From the NCBI GenBank assembly GCA_964035775.1, contig OZ038315.1, positions 2,848,598 to 2,912,597 on the forward strand: a stretch of 64,000 nucleotides of DNA. The letters run 5' to 3'. The first letter of the stretch is position 1. Every line of letters starts with the position of its first letter. Under the pieces are notes generated by a model. It did not search any database and was not told the origin of the DNA. It worked only from the letters and a program-made list of their open reading frames with translations. Source of the DNA: Osedax frankpressi (lineage: Eukaryota; Annelida; Polychaeta; Sabellida; Siboglinidae). Below, in pieces: positions 40,026-54,060 of the stretch. Made by a program: the position numbers and the translations under genes.

Positions 40026-40802
40026 ATTTATTAACCAGTTCATTATCGTCATCTGACTTCTTTTTCTTTGTCGGAGTTGTTTCACAGCTATTCTTACGTT
40101 TTAAAGAATATGTATGTGTTATTTTTGCGATTCCGACAATAATAAATAAGGAAGTCTCTGTATTCGTAAAGATTTCGTCTCTTAGTCTGGTTTTTAGTTT
40201 TTATATTATTTGAGTATGCCCATTTTCGTGATTTATTTTTATTTGGAACATCTCATATTCTGATTAATATTTGTTATGTTACGTATTATAATTTTATATG
40301 TATTTATAATTATTTATTGTAGAATGTCTTTGTCCGCAAATATCAATATTCATTGATGATGAACCGGTAAGATCAACAGAAAAGCTGTTAGCACTCCATT
40401 TTGGTTCAGTACTTGTAGAAGACTATATATATTAGAAGACTATGATGAATTGGACTGAATAATTTATTGATATTTACTAGAAATAAAATGCGAGAAGTTA
40501 CCGAAATACTATATACTAATTGCATATAATGAATTAACTGACTAATGTAATTAATTATTATTACATTTATAGATTAATGAAAATTTACTTAGAAAATATT
40601 ACCGCAATAATAATAATCGCATACAATGAATGTTCTCATAACCTGATAATAATTAACTATCTTTATTTATAATCTGAATACTATTACTAATACTGATAAT
40701 TAGCTGATTTAATTAAGATAATAGCCCAATAAAGATTATAATGAATTACACATATTTACTGAAATAAAACATGCAAATCTACTGAATTTATATTTTTCCA
40801 AT
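40026..40802. other. Flank of assembly gap
   Basis: Moderately AT-rich, with the frames mentioned for the 39.9-40.4 kb island. No chimaerin N-terminal exon was found here. Confidence 0.45.
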
Positions 40803-41002
40803 NNNNNNNNNNNNNNNNNNNNNNNNNNNNNNNNNNNNNNNNNNNNNNNNNNNNNNNNNNNNNNNNNNNNNNNNNNNNNNNNNNNNNNNNNNNNNNNNNN
40901 NNNNNNNNNNNNNNNNNNNNNNNNNNNNNNNNNNNNNNNNNNNNNNNNNNNNNNNNNNNNNNNNNNNNNNNNNNNNNNNNNNNNNNNNNNNNNNNNNNNN
41001 NN
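40803..41002. other. Assembly gap (200 N)
   Basis: Exactly 200 N, so probably a fixed-size placeholder. The right edge is a CCCTCCCTCCCTC run, G-quadruplex-capable on the - strand, which could have caused the break. The chimaerin 5' exons may lie in it or further upstream. Confidence 0.99.
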
Positions 41003-41075
41003 CTCCCTCCCTCCCTCTAATTCCCTCCCTCTATTTATACTTATATTAACTTTTTATGCTACTTTCATTCCATAG

Positions 41076-41107
41076 GTTGCAAATAGACCTCCTCACTATG
41101 ACAAAGG
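41076..41107 (+). CDS. CHN: Chimaerin exon a (first visible)
   Basis: ATTCCATAG acceptor, then [10 protein letters not shown] and GG of the next codon, donor GTAATT. It aligns with the VENRPKYYGRE segment that leads into the SH2 domain of vertebrate chimaerins. It is only 32 nt, 74 bp after the gap. Confidence 0.85.
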
Positions 41108-44100
41108 GTAATTATATATCATTATATAATCATTATATTGCCAAAATATGAAGTATTTATTATTAGTATATAATACGCATATTATATGAAATAAACATAA
41201 TTAATAAATTCATTGTGAATAGACTTTATTTTGCTATAGATGATCAGAAATCGTTGATTTCTCATTGTCTATTACCCTTTGTTCCCCATAACAGACTTCG
41301 AAGGGCTTTCATCTATTTTAAATTTTCTGTTGCGTCTTTTTTAGATTTCACGGTTCGATCAACCGTGACAACGCCGATTTCCAATTGACAATCGGCGGAG
41401 AAGGAAGTTATCTCATCCGCGAGAGCATTCGCGCTCCGGGACAATACACCTTAGCCATCAGGTCGGTGTTTACACCGTACACCGTACCACTTACTCCATA
41501 GCGTACCGGGTGTACCAGCGAGGGAGCTGTGTAGGGTATGATAGATAGTATAACCAATAAGCCGAATACATCGGGTCTGTACCGGTTTTTGTATTATTTA
41601 CACGATAAACTAATTACATAGTAATTCTAAAATATGTGGGTAATGTATTTGAGGAGATTTATATCTGGATGTGTTTATTACATTCGGTTGAATTGGATAT
41701 TTAGATTTGAAGGAAAAACGAAGAATTTCAAACTTTATTTCGACGGACAACACTACGTCGGGGAGAAGAAATTCGAGAGCGTCGAGGACTTGGTTGCAGA
41801 CGGACTCATCACCTTCCACTTGCAGTCTAAGGTGAGACAAGTTATTTCGAGTGGTGGAGAGGTAAGGTCAAATATTTTAAATTTGAGGGAAGTTTTAAAC
41901 ATGAATAGTTATCATATCAACTGCTTTATCAGTCTGTTAGTAAGTGGGCTGGTTAATCGATGAGTCAGTCGGTCAGTCGGTCAGTCTGTCAATCAATCAG
42001 TAAATCAGTCGTTCAAGGTTTTGTGGAACCAAGGGCTTGGTGTAATTAGTAAGATGGTATTATTGCAAAATCATTAAAAAATGATTCAGTTAATTAAATT
42101 GTTAATTAAGTTGGTAATTATGACATGAATTTCATAATTTTTTTGAATACACCCACTTCCTTTTCAACTAAAAACTTTAGCTATCCATAAATGTGAAATA
42201 ATCTCTTTTCCTCCCAATCCCACACATCCGTTGTTTCCAAACATATTACTAACCAAACCTAATCGAGGACCACAAGAAGGAAGTTGAACCCTATAGTGCC
42301 TGTACCAGAAGGAAGTTGAACCCTAATTGCACTCCCTCGTCCTCATTCTCTGACCTCTGACCCCTCACGACAACCCATCCCGTACCCTCCCCCTCCGACA
42401 GGCCGCCGACTACATTGCAGCTCAAGCGAACGCAGACTATGCGACGTCTCCGTACGCCCAGGCACTTCAAGGTCAAGGTCACCACCACCAACAACAACAA
42501 CAACAGAACCTCCACCAACGCCGACAACAACAGCAGAAGCGTACCTCTAGTATCATCACGGAAGCTTCCTCTATTATGGCCGGGGACGTAGCTAGATATA
42601 GGTGAGTTGCTAGGCGTATGGTGGGGTGTATGGCTGGGTGTATGGCGAGGTGTGTGGCGAGGTGTGTGGCTGGGTGTGTGGCGAGGTGTATGGCGAGGTG
42701 TGTGGCGAGGTGTGTGGCGAGGTGTGTGGCTGGATGTGTGGCGAGGTGTATGGCGAGGTGTGTGGCGAGGTGTCTGGTGAGGTGTATGGCTGGGTGTATG
42801 GCGAGGTGTATAGTGGGGTGTATGGCTGGGTGTATAGCGAGGTGTAGCGATCAAAGGTCGGTAGAAATTAATTGGGTTAACCTTGACCATAATCATAAAA
42901 CATTTCACATTTTTTCAGTAATATTTAATATAAAAATAATGATATATATTTGTTGTTTATGTCCTATTATTTAGGCATTGTAATGTATAACACATTTGTT
43001 ATAGTAATGATATAACAATGTACATGGAGATTTTAAAATATCATAAATAAGCTATTGTTATTATAAGATATTATTTTTATCAAAAAATAGTGATAATAAA
43101 TTTTTTTAAATCATTTTTTCTTAGTAATATCTAAATAATTCATAATCCATTTTCCTAGATAATTCTTATTTTGTAAAAATATTTTTATTTTTATATAAAA
43201 TATGGTTATAAATATTCATATACGTCATACATATAATAATAATCTATAAACAAAGAACACAAGATGATTTTCTCAGAAATTCCTGGAGAAAGTATTACTC
43301 ATCCTAATCCCACAACCTAATCCCTGAATTAATTTAGTATTATAACTGTAGAATATAATTCTATTTTTGCTATCAGAAGAAATAAAATTGATAAGAAAAT
43401 ATTAAAAATGATAAATATGATAAATATGACTCATATAAATATATATAAATATATATATATTTCTTCATATATTACAACTTATTTTCTGTATTAAACATAT
43501 TTATCTCTAGGACAATGTGGGTTTGTACATCTCCCTAACTCTCTCTCTTCATCTCCCAAACCTACTCTTCATTACCCCCACCTTTTCTCTTCCCACATTT
43601 CCAGAAGGACTAATGCCTCACCCCGCGATCGTCTCCACGCCAACGGAGATACAAACAAAACACCTCCGAAGGTATCGGTTGCCGCGGACCAGGAACATAA
43701 TAACAGAACAGGAAGTACCGTAGAACGGCCGATTCCCTGCAAACGCAAGTCTTTGATTCAGCCTATCTCAAATGAACAAGTTTGTCATATAGTTTAAATG
43801 TTGTAGGCTCAGTTATGATTTTATATAGAGTTTTGTTTGAATTTCCGATAAAATAAGATTTGCAAACTTTGAATTACTTCGCAAGGCATATTTTCACTCC
43901 GAATTACTTTATAATACTTTAATAAAGCATATTCGCCTACTGCAACCACCTCTATACATACACTTATCTACATTAGAATACATAATCTGTGCAAATAATA
44001 TTTTCTAATTAACCCGCTGCATCGTATGTTGTGTTAAACGCATACCCCCCCCCACTACACTACACAACATCTGCACTACATACGAATCCTGTGCAGAACG

Positions 44101-47100
44101 ACTGCACAGATGCTGTGGAGTACATGAACACCCAGGAGTTGAAGAAGGCGGGAATCGGCAGCGTCTCCTATTGCAACGACTTCATAGAGGTCATGGGGTC
44201 AGCTAAACACCACGACTTCAAGGTTTTACGATATGGCAATATAAGTTTTCTATTTAGTATTCACAATAGTAAATGTATATATATATATTATATATTTATA
44301 TATATATACATATGTATATATATATATATATCACATTATGATTTATAATGTTTATTATCTTGATTATCAATACTTAAAATGTACTCACTAATATTTTTAA
44401 TAATGCTCTCACTTGTCTTCTCATTTCAATTACACTCTCATTTATCTTCTCATTTCAATCACACTCTCACTTATGTTTTCATTTCAATTACACTCTCACT
44501 TATCTTCTCATTTCAATTACACTCTCACTTATCTTCTCATTTCAATTACACTCTCACTTATCTTCTCATTTCAATTACACTATCACTTATCTTCTCATTT
44601 CAATTACACTCTCACTTATCTTCTCATTTCAATTACACTCTCATTTATCTTCTCATTTCAATCACACTCTCACTTATGTTTTCATTTCAATTACACTCTC
44701 ACTTATCTTCTCATTTCAATTACACTCTCACTTATCTTCTCATTTCAATTACACTCTCACTTATCTTCTCATTTCAATTACACTATCACTTATCTTCTCA
44801 TTTCAATTACACTCTCACTTATCTTCTCATTTCAATTACACTCTCACTTATCTTCTCATTTCAATTACACTCTCACTTATGTTTTCATTTCAATTACACT
44901 CTCACTTATCTTCTCATTTCAATTACACTCTCACTTATCTTCTCATTTCAATTACACTCTCACTTATCTTCTCATTTCAATTACACTCTCACTTATCTTC
45001 TCATTTCAATTACACTCTCACTTATCTTCTCATTTCAATTACACTCTCACTTATCTTCTCATTTCAATTACACTCTCACTTATCTTCTCATTTCAATTAC
45101 ACTCTCACTTATGTTTTCATTTCAATTACACTCTCACTTATCTTCTCATTTCAATCACGCTCTCACTTATCTTCTCATTTCAATTACACTCTCACTTATC
45201 TTCTAATTTCAATCACACTCTCACTTATCTTCTCATTTCAATCACACTCTCACTTATCTTCTCATTTCAATTACACTCTCACTTATCTTCTCATTTCAAT
45301 TACACTCTCACTTATGTTTTCATTTCAATTACACTCTCACTTATCTTCTCATTTCAATCACGCTCTCACTTATCTTCTCATTTCAATTACACTCTCACTT
45401 ATCTTCTAATTTCAATCACACTCTCACTTATCTTCTCATTTCAATCACACTCTCACTTATCTTCTCATTTCAATTACACTCTCACTTATCTTCTCATTTC
45501 AATCACACTCTCACTTATCTTCTCATTTCAATCACACTCTCACTTATCTTCTCATTTCAATTACACTCTCACTTATCTTCTCATTTCAATCACACTCTCA
45601 CTTATCTTCTCATTTCAATCACACTCTCACTTATGTTTTCATTTCAATTACACTCTCACTTGTCTTCTCATTTCAATTACACTCTCACTTATGTTTTCAT
45701 TTCAATTACACTCTCACTTATCTTCTCATTTCAATCACACTCTCACTTATCTTCTCATTTCAATCACACTCTCACTTATCTTCTCATTTCAATTACACTC
45801 CCACTTATCTTCTCATTTCAATCACACTCTCACTTATCTTCTCATTTCAATCACACTCTCACTTATCTTCTCATTTCAATCACACTCTCACTTATGTTTT
45901 CATTTCAATCACACTCTCACTTATCTTCTCATTTCAATTACACTCTCACTTATCTTCTCATTTCAATTAGACTCTCACTTATCTTCTCATTTCAATCAAA
46001 CTCTCACTTATGTTTTCATTTCAATTGCACTCTCACTTATCTTCTCATTTCAATCACACTCTCACTTATCTTCTCATTTCAATTACACTCTCACTTATCT
46101 TCTCATTTCAATTACACTCTCACTTATCTTCTCATTTCAATTACACTCTCACTTATGTTTTCATTTCAATTACACTCTCACTTATCTTCTCATTTCAATT
46201 ACACTCTCACTTATCTTCTCATTTCAATTACACTCTCACTTATCTTCTCATTTCAATTACACTCTCACTTATCTTCTCATTTCAAATACACTCTCACTTA
46301 TCTTCTCATTTCAATTACACTCTCACTTATCTTCTCATTTTAATTACACTCTCACTTATCTTCTCATTTCAATTACACTCTCACTTATGTTTTCATTTCA
46401 ATTACACTCTCACTTATCTTCTCATTTCAATCACACTCTCACTTATCTTCTCATTTCAATTACACTCTCACTTATCTTCTCATTTCAATCACACTCTCAC
46501 TTATCTTCTCATTTCAATTACACTCTCACTTATCTTCTCATTTCAATTACACTCTCACTTATCTTCTCATTTCAATTACACTCTCACTTATGTTTTCATT
46601 TCAATTACACTCTCACTTATCTTCTCATTTCAATCACACTCTCACTTATCTTCTCATTTCAATTACACTCTCACTTATCTTCTCATTTCAATCACACTCT
46701 CACTTATCTTCTCATTTCAATCACACTCTCACTTATCTTCTCATTTCAATTACACTCTCACTTATCTTCTCATTTCAATTCCACTCTCACTTATGTTTTC
46801 ATTTCAATTACACTCTCACTTATCTTCTCATTTCAATCACACTCTCACTTATCTTCTCATTTCAATTACACTCTCACTTATCTTCTCATTTCAATCACAC
46901 TCTCACTTATCTTCTCATTTCAATCACACTCTCACTTATCTTCTCATTTCAATTACACTCTCACTTATCTTCTCATTTCAATCACACTATCACTTATCTT
47001 CTCATTTCAATCACACTCTCACTTATGTTTTCATTTCAATTACACTCTCACTTGTCTTCTCATTTCAATTACACTCTCACTTATGTTTTCATTTCAATTA

Positions 47101-50100
47101 CACTCTCACTTATCTTCTCATTTCAATCACACTCTCACTTATCTTCTCATTTCAATCACACTCTCACTTATCTTCTCATTTCAATTACACTCCCACTTAT
47201 CTTCTCATTTCAATCACACTCTCACTTATCTTCTCATTTCAATCACACTCTCACTTATCTTCTCATTTCAATCACACTCTCACTTATGTTTTCATTTCAA
47301 TTACACTCTCACTTGTCTTCTCATTTCAATTACACTCTCACTTATGTTTTCATTTCAATTACACTCTCACTTATCTTCTCATTTCAATCACACTCTCACT
47401 TATCTTCTCATTTCAATCACACTCTCACTTATCTTCTCATTTCAATTACACTCCCACTTATCTTCTCATTTCAATCACACTCTCACTTATCTTCTCATTT
47501 CAATCACACTCTCACTTATCTTCTCATTTCAATCACACTCTCACTTATGTTTTCATTTCAATCACACTCTCACTTATCTTCTCATTTCAATTACACTCTC
47601 ACTTATCTTCTCATTTCAATTAGACTCTCACTTATCTTCTCATTTCAATCAAACTCTCACTTATGTTTTCATTTCAATTGCACTCTCACTTATCTTCTCA
47701 TTTCAATCACACTCTCACTTATCTTCTCATTTCAATTACACTCTCACTTATCTTCTCATTTCAATTACACTCTCACTTATCTTCTCATTTCAATTACACT
47801 CTCACTTATGTTTTCATTTCAATTACACTCTCACTTATCTTCTCATTTCAATTACACTCTCACTTATCTTCTCATTTCAATTACACTCTCACTTATCTTC
47901 TCATTTCAATTACACTCTCACTTATCTTCTCATTTCAATTACACTCTCACTTATCTTCTCATTTCAATTACACTCTCACTTATCTTCTCATTTTAATTAC
48001 ACTCTCACTTATCTTCTCATTTCAATTACACTCTCACTTATGTTTTCATTTCAATTACACTCTCACTTATCTTCTCATTTCAATCACACTCTCACTTATC
48101 TTCTCATTTCAATTACACTCTCACTTATCTTCTCATTTCAATCACACTCTCACTTATCTTCTCATTTCAATTACACTCTCACTTATCTTCTCATTTCAAT
48201 TACACTCTCACTTATCTTCTCATTTCAATTACACTCTCACTTATGTTTTCATTTCAATTACACTCTCACTTATCTTCTCATTTCAATCACACTCTCACTT
48301 ATCTTCTCATTTCAATTACACTCTCACTTATCTTCTCATTTCAATCACACTCTCACTTATCTTCTCATTTCAATCACACTCTCACTTATCTTCTCATTTC
48401 AATTACACTCTCACTTATCTTCTCATTTCAATTCCACTCTCACTTATGTTTTCATTTCAATTACACTCTCACTTATCTTCTCATTTCAATCACACTCTCA
48501 CTTATCTTCTCATTTCAATTACACTATCACTTATCTTCTCATTTCAATCACACTCTCACTTATCTTCTCATTTCAATCACACTCTCACTTATCTTCTCAT
48601 TTCAATTACACTCTCACTTATCTTCTCATTTCAATCACACTCTCACTTATCTTCTCATTTCAATCACACTCTCACTTATGTTTTCATTTCAATTACACTC
48701 TCACTTGTCTTCTCATTTCAATTACACTCTCACTTATGTTTTCATTTCAATTACACTCTCACTTATCTTCTCATTTCAATCACACTCTCACTTATCTTCT
48801 CATTTCAATCACACTCTCACTTATCTTCTCATTTCAATTACACTCCCACTTATCTTCTCATTTCAATCACACTCTCACTTATCTTCTCATTTCAATCACA
48901 CTCTCACTTATCTTCTCATTTCAATCACACTCTCACTTATGTTTTCATTTCAATCACACTCTCACTTATCTTCTCATTTCAATCACACTCTCACTTATCT
49001 TCTCATTTCAATCACACTCTTCCTTATCTTCTCATTTCAATCACACTCTCACTTATCTTCTCATTTCAATCACACTCTCACTTATCTTCTCATTTCAATC
49101 ACACTCTCACTTATCTTCTCATTTCAATTACACTCTCACTTATGTTTTCATTTCAATTACACTCTCACTTGTCTTCTCATTTCAATTACACTCTAACTTA
49201 TCTTCTCATTTCAATTACACTCTCACTTATGTTTTCATTTCAATCACACTCTCACTTATCTTCTAATTTCAATCACACTCTCACTTATGTTTTCATTTCA
49301 ATTACACTCTCACTTGTCTTCTCATTTCAATTACACTCTCACTTATGTTTTCATTTCAATCACACTCTCACTTATCTTCTCATTTCAATTACACTCTCAC
49401 TTATGTTTTCATTTCAATTACACTCTCACTTGTCTTCTCATTTCAATTACACTCTCACTTATCTTCTCATTTCAATTACACTCTCACTTATCTTCTCATT
49501 TCAATTACACTCTCACTTATCTTCTCATTTCAATTGCACTCTCACTTATGTTTTCATTTCAATTACACTCTCACTTATCTTCTCATTTCAATCACACTCT
49601 CACTTATCTTCTCATTTCAATTACACTCTCACTTATCTTCTCATTTCAATTACACTCTCACTTATCTTCCCATTTCAATTGCACTCTCACTTATGTTTTC
49701 ATTTCAATTACACTCTCACTTATCTTCTCATTTCAATCACACTCTCACTTATCTTCTCATTTCAATTACACTCTCACTTATCTTCTCATTTCAATCACAC
49801 TCTCACTTATCTTCTCATTTCAATCACACTCTCACTTATCTTCTCATTTCAATTACACTCTCACTTATCTTCTCATTTCAATCACACTCTCACTTGTCTT
49901 CTCATTTCAATTACACTCTAACTTATCTTCTCATTTCAATTACACTCTCACTTATCTTCTCATTTCAATTACACTCTCACTTATGTTTTCATTTCAATTA
50001 CACTCTCACTTATCTTCTCATTTCAATCACACTCTCACTTATCTTCTCATTTCAATCACACTCTCACTTATCTTCTCATTTCAATCACACTCTCACTTAT

Positions 50101-53100
50101 CTTCTCATTTCAATCACACTCTCACTTATCTTCTCATTTCAATCACACTCTCACTTATCTTCTCATTTCAATTACACTCTCACTTATGTTTTCATTTCAA
50201 TTACACTCTCACTTGTCTTCTCATTTCAATTACACTCTAACTTATCTTCTCATTTCAATTACACTCTCACTTATGTTTTCATTTCAATCACACTCTCACT
50301 TATCTTCTAATTTCAATCACACTCTCACTTATGTTTTCATTTCAATTACACTCTCACTTGTCTTCTCATTTCAATTACACTCTCACTTATGTTTTCATTT
50401 CAATCACACTCTCACTTATCTTCTCATTTCAATTACACTCTCACTTATGTTTTCATTTCAATTACACTCTCACTTGTCTTCTCATTTCAATTACACTCTA
50501 ACTTATCTTCTCATTTCAATTACACTCTCACTTATGTTTTCATTTCAATTACACTCTCACTTGTCTTCTCATTTCAATTACACTCTCACTTATCTTCTCA
50601 TTTCAATTACACTCTCACTTATCTTCTCATTTCAATTACACTCTCACTTATCTTCTCATTTCAATTGCACTCTCACTTATGTTTTCATTTCAATTACACT
50701 CTCACTTATGTTTTCATTTCAATTACACTCTCACTTATCTTCTCATTTCAATCACACTCTCACTTATCTTCTCATTTCAATTACACTCTCACTTATCTTC
50801 TCATTTCAATCACACTCTCACTTATCTTCTCATTTCAATCACACTCTCACTTATCTTCTCATTTCAATTACACTCTCACTTATGTTTTCATTTCAATTAC
50901 ACTCTCACTTGTCTTCTCATTTCAATTACACTCTCACTTATGTTTTCATTTCAATTACACTCTCACTTGTCTTCTCATTTCAATTACACTCTCACTTATG
51001 TTTTCATTGCAATTACACTCCCACTTATCTTCTCATTTCAATTACACTCTCACTTATGTTTTCATTTCAATTACACTCCCACTTATCTTCTCATTTCAAT
51101 CACACTCTCACTTATCTTCTCATTTCAATTACACTCTCACTTATGTTTTCATTTCAATTAGACTCTCACTTATCTTCTAATTTCAATTACACTCTCACAT
51201 CTCGTCTCACATTTCTGCAGACTCACACTTACATAGGACCTCATTGGTGTGACCATTGTGCAAATTATCTTTGGGGATTAATTTCTCAAGGGGTTAAATG
51301 TCAAGGTTATTTGTTATTTAGTAAATAATATTTACTATATATATGCTAGTTATATATTTCATAAGGTATTCAAAATCTTGACCAAGTTTGGCTTTTAAGA
51401 TATATTTTGCATTATGTCTATTGTTATATGTTTAGATATAACTTTACAATACTATCTGGTATTATAACAAGTCACTCAACTGAATATAACTCAATGTATT
51501 ATTTATATAAATATAACATTTATTTAATATTTTTTCATCAACTATTTTAATCAATTAATTAATTATTTTATGATATTTCAAGCAATATTTATACTTTCTA
51601 TCAAATGTTCTAATCTGTATTATTCTATATATACTCATTTATACTCATTTATACTGAGTACAAAGTTATTTATTTACCATTTTATCTGATTAATAACTTT
51701 ATTTACTTTATTTACCTATTTAATAACCTTACTTACTTTATTTATATTATTACTCTATTTAATAACTTTATTTACATTATTACAATATTTAATAACTTTA
51801 TTTACATTATTACTCTATTTAATAACTTTATTTACATTATTACTCTATTTAATAACTTTATTTAACATATTATAAGACATTTAATTAAGTTACGTAATTA
51901 ACACAAAATATTAATTAAAATTATATTAATGAATCAAAAATAAAATTGATTTTCTAGATTGTGGATTCAATGCTCATAAGAAATGTTCTGAAAAAGTACC
52001 AAATCACTGCATCCCCGATATGAAATACTTGAGGAGAACTTTTGGAGTAGAATTGACTATATTAGCTAAGGTTGTTACCATAGCAACGGAGTTAAGATAA
52101 CTAAATATATAAATAAAATGTATACCTTTCATAACACCTTCCACACACTATGTAATTGTTAATACTCTATTCATATCTATATATTTGTTCATTTATTTAA
52201 AGTTCTATATTTCCTATGAACATTCTTTAATCATGTGTCACTATTAAAATCTGTTTTATTCATCAATTGTTATCTTTTACCATATCTACATCTTATCTAC
52301 ATAACATAACATCTTATCTCATATCTACTTCTTATCTCATATCTACATCTTATCTCATATCTACATCTTATCTTATATCTACATCTTATCTCATATCTAC
52401 ATCTTATCTCATATCTACTTCTTATCTCATATCTACATCTTATCTCATATCTACATCTTATCTCATATCTACATCTTATCTCATATCTACATCTTATCTC
52501 ATATCTACATCTTATCTCATCTACATCTTATATCATATCTACATATTATCTCATATCTACATCTTATCCCATATCTACATATTATCTCATATTTAAATCT
52601 TATCTCATATCTACATCCTATCCCATATCTACATATTATCTCATATCTACATCTTATCTCATATCTACATCTTATCTCATATCTACATCCTATCCCATAT
52701 CTACATCTTATCTCATATCTACATCTTATCTCATATCTACATCTTATCTCATATCTACTGCCGTAATCACACCATACCTAATTGCAATAAATCTTCAGGC
52801 TGAAAATACACTTGTTCCTTCAGTGGTTCGTCTTTGCATTAATGAAATTGAGTTGCGTGGTTTGGACGGCGAAGGTCTCTACCGAATTAATGGTTTCCAT
52901 GACGATATCATGTCTATTAAAGATAGCTTTGATAAAGGTTAGGTTTAAACGGAATGAAATTTCTATCCTCCAAATCTTCATCAATTCCAATTTTACTTTC
53001 TTTTACTTATCCAGTCTTTTCTAACTCTAGTGCTGATCTAAATTACCTTTGACCTATTTTATGATCTTACCATTACCAACGTAGGTATGTGACTTAATGT

Positions 53101-54029
53101 ACATCTTTCTTTTTCTTGTATCCTTTTTATAAAATCAAATGCAACCCGAATCCTCTCCGTTGTTCTTTATTTCCAATATAGACGAATCTGCAATTTTTAT
53201 TAGTTATTCATCAATAATTAAATCTTGTATAAAAATCAGCGTTTATCAGTATATCCTCCTCACTCTCTCCATTCCCAAACCAAATTATAATCTATATTGT
53301 TAGTTTACACTTTACAATGCTAAATAATAGTATATAAATAGACGGGTATATATTATATATCAATCTTCCTCTTTTTACCTGTGAATCACTTGAAAATAGA
53401 CCCGGATCACGTGGATATCAGTAATCGCAAGTATTCGGACGTCAATACGATTGCCAGCGTGCTGAAGTTATACTTTCGTTCGTTGCCCGTTGCCCTCGTG
53501 AGTAATACCATCAACGAACAGCTTAAACAAATCATTGGTTGGTCCCGTATCCAGTTTACAAAGCTCCGATTATGTAGATGTTAATAGTAAATTAGATCAT
53601 GTAAAAGATTAATATTATATATAATTAATGTATTAATTTTAAAATGAAAATTAATTAAAGAATATAAATTATCTGATTTCGTAGAGTTTAGATATTTACA
53701 TTTTATAATTTTCTAAAACTTTTATAATTAATTGTTATTTATTTTGTGGATAATAAAAATCCATCAATATTAAATTGTTTTCTTAATCTATACAATTGAT
53801 TAGAGATAAGTTTTTACTACTTTTATTATTAATCTATTTTCTTTCTACTTATAAATTACTATACAATATCAAACCTGATTTGACTATTACAAATATTTCA
53901 TATTAAACCAATTTAATTTCTCTATCGATTATTAATTTAATTTATGATATTTCATAATATATCTATTGTTATATTTCATATAAGTTTAAAATTTGTTATT
54001 GAATAATAAATTATTCTTAATTATTAATG

Positions 54030-54060
<31 letters not shown>

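Noticed and set aside
42291-42908. 205-codon minus-strand frame with [11 protein letters not shown] repeats
   Set aside because: It is antisense to chimaerin exon d and to the 12-bp minisatellite.
44413-49266. 1617-codon open frame and about ten other long frames in the 29-bp array
   Set aside because: They are translations of a stop-free tandem repeat in all three phases. Period and sequence follow the DNA unit, and the array lies in the chimaerin intron.
52267-52596. 109-codon frame with STSYLI repeats
   Set aside because: Translation of the 18-bp intron minisatellite, whose unit length is a multiple of three.
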